NCBI GenBank assembly: GCA_049318625.1
Contig: JBMOGA010000019.1
Coordinates: 1 to 57,846 of the forward strand
Length of the DNA stretch: 57,846 nt
Source: JBMOGA01 sp049318625
Lineage (GTDB): Bacteria > Pseudomonadota > Alphaproteobacteria > Rhizobiales > Hyphomicrobiaceae
Direction: 5' to 3'
The translations under genes and the position numbers were made by a program. Below the pieces are notes generated by a model that searched no databases, was not told the origin of the DNA, and saw only the letters and a list, made by a program, of their open reading frames with translations. Positions 53,491 through 57,846 of this stretch are shown here, one piece after another. The first letter of the stretch is position 1. The number at the start of each line of letters is the position of its first letter.

Positions 53491-54180
53491 TCAGACGAGC
53501 CGGCTGAGATGCCTGACGACGGCGATGCGACCTTCGGGATCGGTGAGACTAGGAACGAGTTCGGCATCGAATCCGAAGACGCGCCGAGCGTCTTCCATCT
53601 CGGTCGTCACATCCCGTCCCTTCAGGAACAGACCCACAGTGTCGGGCCCGAACAACCCCGCGGCCCAGGAAAGCAGGCGATCGAGCGGAGCGAAAGCACG
53701 CGCTGTGACGACGTCTACCGCGCCCACTGTAAGCTGAGTCTCTGGGCTTTCGATCCTTTTCGACAGGATCTCCACAGCAACGCCAACGCTCCGCGCCGCC
53801 TCCCGCAGGAACGCGCCCTTGCGCTGGTCGCTCTCCACCAGGGTGATCCGTGGCGACGGCGAACCTGTCTTGAGGCGCCGCTCCTCCAGCAGGATTGCCA
53901 GGACGAGCCCCGGGAACCCACCGCCCGAGCCGAGGTCGACCAGATGTCTTGCGCTGTTCGGAACGAGCGGCGCGAGTTGCGCGCTGTCGGCAAAATGACG
54001 ATGCCAGAGATGCCCGAGCGAAGCCGGTGAAACGAGATTTACGGCCTTCTGCCACTGAATCAGGATTCGCTCGTAAGTCTCGAATCTAGCGAGCGTTTCA
54101 CGTGAAACAGAAAACGCCGCCGAAAATGCAGCGGAATCCCTGATCTCTAGGCTTTGCGCATTTCTGGACTTCTCTGCCAT
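53491..54180 (-). CDS. rsmG: 16S rRNA (guanine(527)-N7)-methyltransferase
   Basis: A 229-residue class I methyltransferase acting on G527 of 16S rRNA. The SAM site is HLVDLGSGGGFPGLVLAILL and the RSxR/Gid-B core continues with LVESDQRKGAFLREAAR and VDVVTARAFAPLDRLLSWA. Its first codons contain a parS-like palindrome coding VSRETL. Its ATG shares a base with the mnmG stop (TGATG at 54178-54182), so they are translationally coupled. Confidence 0.97.
   Translation of the reverse strand: MAEKSRNAQSLEIRDSAAFSAAFSVSRETLARFETYERILIQWQKAVNLVSPASLGHLWHRHFADSAQLAPLVPNSARHLVDLGSGGGFPGLVLAILLEERRLKTGSPSPRITLVESDQRKGAFLREAARSVGVAVEILSKRIESPETQLTVGAVDVVTARAFAPLDRLLSWAAGLFGPDTVGLFLKGRDVTTEMEDARRVFGFDAELVPSLTDPEGRIAVVRHLSRLV
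54094..54109. promoter_or_regulatory. parS-like site inside rsmG
   Basis: CGTTTCACGTGAAACA, 15 of 16 positions of the consensus TGTTTCACGTGAAACA. It is inside rsmG codons, about 25 codons from its start and roughly 1.5 kb from parB. Confidence 0.9.
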
Positions 54181-56054
54181 CAGGCGCTTTTCCGCCGGGA
54201 CGCCTTCTGCAAACGGGCCGCCAGGATCACCAGAGCCGCCGGCGTCATCCCGTCAATCCGGGCCGCCTGCGCCAGAGAAACCGGCCGGTGCCGCCCGAGT
54301 TTCTGGCGGATCTCCGTCGACAGCCCCGGAATTTCGGAGAAATCGAAATCGTCGGGAATGAGAGATGCCTCGTCGCGCTTCAACTGCGCGATGTCCTCAT
54401 CCTGCCGGCGCACATAGACCGAATAGCGCGCATCGACTTCGATCTGGCTCCGCAATGCGACCGGTATGCGTGCGAGTTCCGGCCAGATCGGCAGAAGGCG
54501 CGCGAAATCGACCTGCGGATGCGAAAGCAGCTCGTAAGCCGACCGACGCTTCCCATCCCGATTGACATCGAGTCCGTGCCCGGCCAGCGCATTGGGCGTC
54601 GCTGCCACCGACTGAAGAAGTTCTCGGGCCGCCACCAGCGCCGCGGCCCTGCGGCCATACACGGTGCCGCGCGCGGCACCGACGCAGCCGATGGCCAAAC
54701 CGAGCGGGGTGAGCCGCTGATCGGCATTGTCGGACCGCAACTGCAGACGATACTCCGCCCGCGAGGTGAACATACGGTACGGCTCGCTGACACCGCGCGT
54801 GACCAGATCGTCGATCATCACGCCGAGATAGGCATCCGACCGCGACATCACCATCGAGCGGCCGCCGCCACCGGCCGCCAGAGCTGCGTTGATGCCGGCC
54901 ACCAGGCCCTGCCCGGCCGCCTCCTCGTAGCCCGTCGTCCCGTTGATCTGGCCGGCCAGGAACAGCCCCGGCAGGCGCCGCAGTTCGAGCGTCGGCAACA
55001 GCTCGCGAGGATCGACGTAATCGTACTCGATCGCATAGCCCGGGCGGCGGATCACCACCTGGGCCAGACCGGGCATGGTCCGGATGAACTGGTCCTGCAC
55101 CTCGGCGGGCAGCGAGGTCGAGATGCCGTTCGGATAGACCGTATCGTCGTCGAGACCCTCGGGCTCCAGGAAGATCTGGTGCGAGCCACGATCCGCGAAG
55201 CGCACCACCTTGTCTTCGATCGACGGGCAATAGCGCGGCCCGACACTCTGGATCGCTCCCGAGTACATCGGCGCGCGAGCGAGGTTGGCGCGGATGATGT
55301 CGTGGGTGAGCGCATTGGTGTGGGTGACGCCGCAGGCGATCTGCGGCGTGGTGATCGACGTCGTCAGGAACGAGAACGGCACCGGGTCGGGATCGGCCGC
55401 CTGCATTTCGAGGCTGGCCCAATCGATCGTCGTGCCATCGAGCCGCGCCGGCGTCCCCGTCTTCAGCCGCCCGAGCGTCAACCCGAGCGCCAACAGCCGC
55501 TCGGCGAGTTTAACGGCCGGCTGTTCACCCACGCGACCGGCCGGGATCTTGACCTCGCCCATATGAATGAGCCCACGCAGGAAGGTACCCGTGGTCAACA
55601 CCACGGCGCCAGCCCGGAACGCCCGACCCCCGCCGACCACCACGCCGCCGATCCGTCCGCCCGCGTCGGCGACCAGGTCCTCGACCTCACCTTCGATCAC
55701 GGTGAGCCCCGGCGTCTCGCGGATGGCCTGCTGCATGGCCTGGCGGTAGAGCTTGCGATCGGCCTGGGTCCGGGGTCCGTGCACGGCCGGCCCCTTGGAC
55801 CGGTTCAGCATCCGGAACTGAATGCCGGCCGCGTCGGCCACCCGGCCCATCAGGCCGTCGAGGGCATCGATCTCACGAACCAAGTGTCCCTTGCCCAAGC
55901 CGCCGATGGCGGGATTGCACGACATCTCGCCGATGGTCGCGAAACGGTGGGTGACGAGGGCCGTACGCGCGCCCATGCGCGCCGCGGCCGCGGCCGCCTC
56001 GGTGCCGGCGTGCCCGCCGCCCACGACAATGACGTCGAAGGTCTGCTCGACCAT
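54180..56054 (-). CDS. mnmG: tRNA uridine-5-carboxymethylaminomethyl modification enzyme MnmG
   Basis: The 624-residue FAD protein that with MnmE makes cmnm5U34 in tRNA. FAD motif VIVVGGGHAGTEAAAAAARMG, then MSCNPAIGGLGKGHLVREIDALDG, the catalytic Cys of IACGVTHTN and RPGYAIEYDYVDPRELLPTLE. The start at 56054 (MVEQTFDVIVVGGG) was chosen over the upstream open frame. Stop overlaps the rsmG start by one base. Confidence 0.98.
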   Translation of the reverse strand: MVEQTFDVIVVGGGHAGTEAAAAAARMGARTALVTHRFATIGEMSCNPAIGGLGKGHLVREIDALDGLMGRVADAAGIQFRMLNRSKGPAVHGPRTQADRKLYRQAMQQAIRETPGLTVIEGEVEDLVADAGGRIGGVVVGGGRAFRAGAVVLTTGTFLRGLIHMGEVKIPAGRVGEQPAVKLAERLLALGLTLGRLKTGTPARLDGTTIDWASLEMQAADPDPVPFSFLTTSITTPQIACGVTHTNALTHDIIRANLARAPMYSGAIQSVGPRYCPSIEDKVVRFADRGSHQIFLEPEGLDDDTVYPNGISTSLPAEVQDQFIRTMPGLAQVVIRRPGYAIEYDYVDPRELLPTLELRRLPGLFLAGQINGTTGYEEAAGQGLVAGINAALAAGGGGRSMVMSRSDAYLGVMIDDLVTRGVSEPYRMFTSRAEYRLQLRSDNADQRLTPLGLAIGCVGAARGTVYGRRAAALVAARELLQSVAATPNALAGHGLDVNRDGKRRSAYELLSHPQVDFARLLPIWPELARIPVALRSQIEVDARYSVYVRRQDEDIAQLKRDEASLIPDDFDFSEIPGLSTEIRQKLGRHRPVSLAQAARIDGMTPAALVILAARLQKASRRKSA

Positions 56055-56238
56055 GAAAGAGACCGTCGGAGTTGGGGGTTCGAGTGCGACGCCCAAAGTA
56101 CGCGAATGGCCCTCTCGGGTCAAAGCGAGGTCGTCGGGCAAAGGTCCTGCGGTTCAGGACACCGGAACGCAGGAGTCCTGTAATTGGGGAGGACCGCCCG
56201 TTGGGATTCCTTGAATCAGGACAATGGGATTCACGATA

Positions 56239-56254
56239 TGTTTCACGTGAAACG
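56239..56254. promoter_or_regulatory. parS-like site between mnmG and mnmE
   Basis: TGTTTCACGTGAAACG, 15 of 16 consensus positions, intergenic. Together with the site at 54094 it gives two ParB loading sites 2.1 kb apart. Confidence 0.92.
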
Positions 56255-56281
56255 AGTCGCACCGTTCCGCTATTGCCGGGC

Positions 56282-57619
56282 TCACTTCCCGATGCAGAAT
56301 CGGCCGAACACGGCACCCAGCACATCCTCGGGATCGATCCGGCCGGTCAGCCGCCCGAGCGCGTGGGCGGCCAGCCTCAGATCCTCGGCCTGAAGCTCGA
56401 GGGCCGACGGTTCGCCGTCGCAGAATCGCGTCAGGTGAGCGATCGCATCGGACAGCAAGAGCCGATGACGCGCGTTGGTCGGAACCGCCGTCACCCCGAT
56501 CTCTCCCACCGCATCCTGCGCCCGTGCGGCGATCAACTCCGTCAGCTCGGCAAGGCCCGCGCCGGTCCTGGCCGACACCCGTACCGCCGCACCCCGGTCG
56601 GCGCCGTCGTCCACTCGGACCACATCGCACTTGTTGACGATGAACAGCACCGTGACGCCATCGCCGGCCAGATCCGCCGGCAGGTTCCATTTCGGATCCT
56701 GGGCATCGACGACCCAAAGAACCAGGTTCGCACCGGCCGCCCGCTCGAACGTGCGCCGCATGCCCTCTCGCTCGATCTGGCCGGCGCTGTCCCGCAGTCC
56801 GGCCGTATCGCTGACCATGACCGGCAGTCCGCGCAGATCCAGCCGCACCTCGAGGACGTCTCGCGTTGTTCCCGGTTCCTCGGAAACAATGGCGACATCG
56901 CGCCGAGCCAGGGCATTGAGCAGGCTTGACTTGCCGACGTTCGGCGGACCGGCGAGAACGACCCGATAGCCCTCCCGCACGATCTCGCCGCGATGCGCAT
57001 CATTCAGGTGCGTCCGCATGGCCGAGACGAGCGCATCCACCGACCGCCGAGCGTCGCGAACGACCGCATTGCCAACGTCACCCTCGTCCGAAAAGTCGAT
57101 GCCGGCCTCGACCAGCGCCATCGCGTCGATCAGCGCCGCCCGCCACGTGTCGTAGAGCCGGGCGAGTGCGCCTCCGGCCTGATCCAAGGCTTGACGGCGC
57201 TGCGCTTCGGTTTCGGCATCGATGAGGTCAGCCAGGCCCTCGACGGCGGTGAGATCCAACTTGCCATTGCCGAACGCGCGTCGCGCGAACTCGCCGGGCT
57301 CCGCGAGGCGAAATCCGGGCAAGGCACCGAGCGTCCGGAACAGGGCCGCCAAGACCGCCCGGCTGCCGTGAACCTGGAACTCGGCAAGATCCTCGCCCGT
57401 TTCCGACCGCGGACCCGGAAACCACAGCACGAGTGCCTCGTCGATGATCTGGCCGGCGCTGTCCTTCAGTCGCCGAAACGCGGCATAGCGGGGCTGTGGT
57501 AGCCCACCGGCGACGCGCTCGACAGCTAGCGCGGCACCGGGACCGGAAATGCGCACAACCGCGACGCCAGCCCGACCGAGCCCGCTCGACAACGCAAAAA
57601 TGGTCGAAGCTGCGTCCAT
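56282..57619 (-). CDS. mnmE: tRNA modification GTPase MnmE
   Basis: A 445-residue three-domain GTPase. The N-terminal folate-binding domain has STIFALSSGLGRAGVAVVRISGPGA and VHGSRAVLAALF. The inserted G domain has G1 GPPNVGKSSLLNAL, G3 DTAGLRDSAG and G4 NKCDVV. The conserved C-terminus FCIGK carries the catalytic Cys. Start 57619 (MDAASTIFALSSG) fits the family. It is 227 bases upstream of mnmG, with a parS between. Confidence 0.97.
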   Translation of the reverse strand: MDAASTIFALSSGLGRAGVAVVRISGPGAALAVERVAGGLPQPRYAAFRRLKDSAGQIIDEALVLWFPGPRSETGEDLAEFQVHGSRAVLAALFRTLGALPGFRLAEPGEFARRAFGNGKLDLTAVEGLADLIDAETEAQRRQALDQAGGALARLYDTWRAALIDAMALVEAGIDFSDEGDVGNAVVRDARRSVDALVSAMRTHLNDAHRGEIVREGYRVVLAGPPNVGKSSLLNALARRDVAIVSEEPGTTRDVLEVRLDLRGLPVMVSDTAGLRDSAGQIEREGMRRTFERAAGANLVLWVVDAQDPKWNLPADLAGDGVTVLFIVNKCDVVRVDDGADRGAAVRVSARTGAGLAELTELIAARAQDAVGEIGVTAVPTNARHRLLLSDAIAHLTRFCDGEPSALELQAEDLRLAAHALGRLTGRIDPEDVLGAVFGRFCIGK

Positions 57620-57846
57620 GGGGTGCCCGATGTTGCCGGATCGCCTGGGTCGATCCCGGTTCATGACCCGCTTGCCAAGCGTCTTCAAGCCCGTTGCGCC
57701 ACCGCAGACGACAACGGTTGATGCCCGGCCGAACGGCCGGTCCGCCTCGGGCTGCGCGGCGGCGATCAAGGTGAGAACTCAGCGTCAATCGGGATGAGAA
57801 CTTTGCCGGTGGTGGCGGGACGGAGGGAGGGCGTAGCCCGACCGTA
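57620..57846. other. Right-edge region upstream of mnmE
   Basis: No gene is supported here. It has a near-perfect hairpin CCGGCCG-AA-CGGCCGG (57725-57740) and two direct copies of TGAGAACT (57772-57779 and 57795-57802), a pattern like the terminal repeats of some IS elements. The window ends too soon to test this. Confidence 0.35.

Overview
The window is a stretch of a high-GC alphaproteobacterial chromosome. Gene content and order point that way: a glnK-amtB pair near ftsK and tesB, a dispersed hisB/hisH/hisA/hisF set with hisE next to coaA, hslVU, leuC/leuD, and mnmE-mnmG-rsmG-parA-parB with two parS-like palindromes. Order Hyphomicrobiales or Rhodospirillales is plausible, but genus cannot be read from the sequence. 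Nearly all of it is tightly packed housekeeping DNA. The right third carries the par locus and mnmE/mnmG/rsmG, which in many bacteria lie close to the replication origin.

Layout. 1-2.0 kb: an H-NOX gas sensor with a downstream hybrid histidine kinase cut by the window edge. 2-9.2 kb: FMN reductase, pyrF, DUF1330, trmD, rplS (with a C-terminal extra domain), map, radC, a MipA-type outer membrane protein, trxB. 9.4-15.3 kb: LysR regulator, leuC, a methyltransferase, an ACT-like protein, two small HExxH proteins, leuD. 15.4-18.2 kb: an AraC/O6-alkylguanine transferase fusion, cytochrome b561, DUF2244, nth. 18.2-22.4 kb: the accessory region. 22.4-27.2 kb: hisF, hisA, hisH, hisB on the minus strand, interleaved with small genes on both strands. 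27.3-33.9 kb: hslVU, ubiH-like, tesB, glnK, amtB. 33.9-43.8 kb: L,D-transpeptidase, response regulator, cNMP-binding protein, lolA, ftsK, aminotransferase, serine hydrolase, an unknown conserved-looking protein, YggS. 43.9-57.6 kb: leuS-lptE-holA, adenosine kinase, an unknown DNA-binding-like gene, coaA, hisE, parB, parA, rsmG, mnmG, mnmE.

The most interesting object is the accessory region. A hipB-hipA type II toxin-antitoxin operon is preceded by a regularly spaced set of palindromes related to ATGTTACCGATCGGGAACAT. An IS1595-family element (18406-20512, 24-bp imperfect inverted repeats, perfect 8-bp target duplication ACATCACT) has inserted inside this operator array, just upstream of the likely hipBA -35 box. 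Removing the element and one target copy puts four palindromes at exactly 50-bp centre-to-centre spacing. The element itself carries two more copies of the palindrome, also exactly 50 bp apart, immediately upstream of its transposase gene; one is an exact 18-bp reverse complement of a host copy. The element also carries a DUF3800 passenger gene and a 48-codon ORF overlapping the transposase stop. This suggests that one repressor, probably HipB, may control both the toxin-antitoxin operon and the transposase, which I infer and cannot prove from sequence alone.
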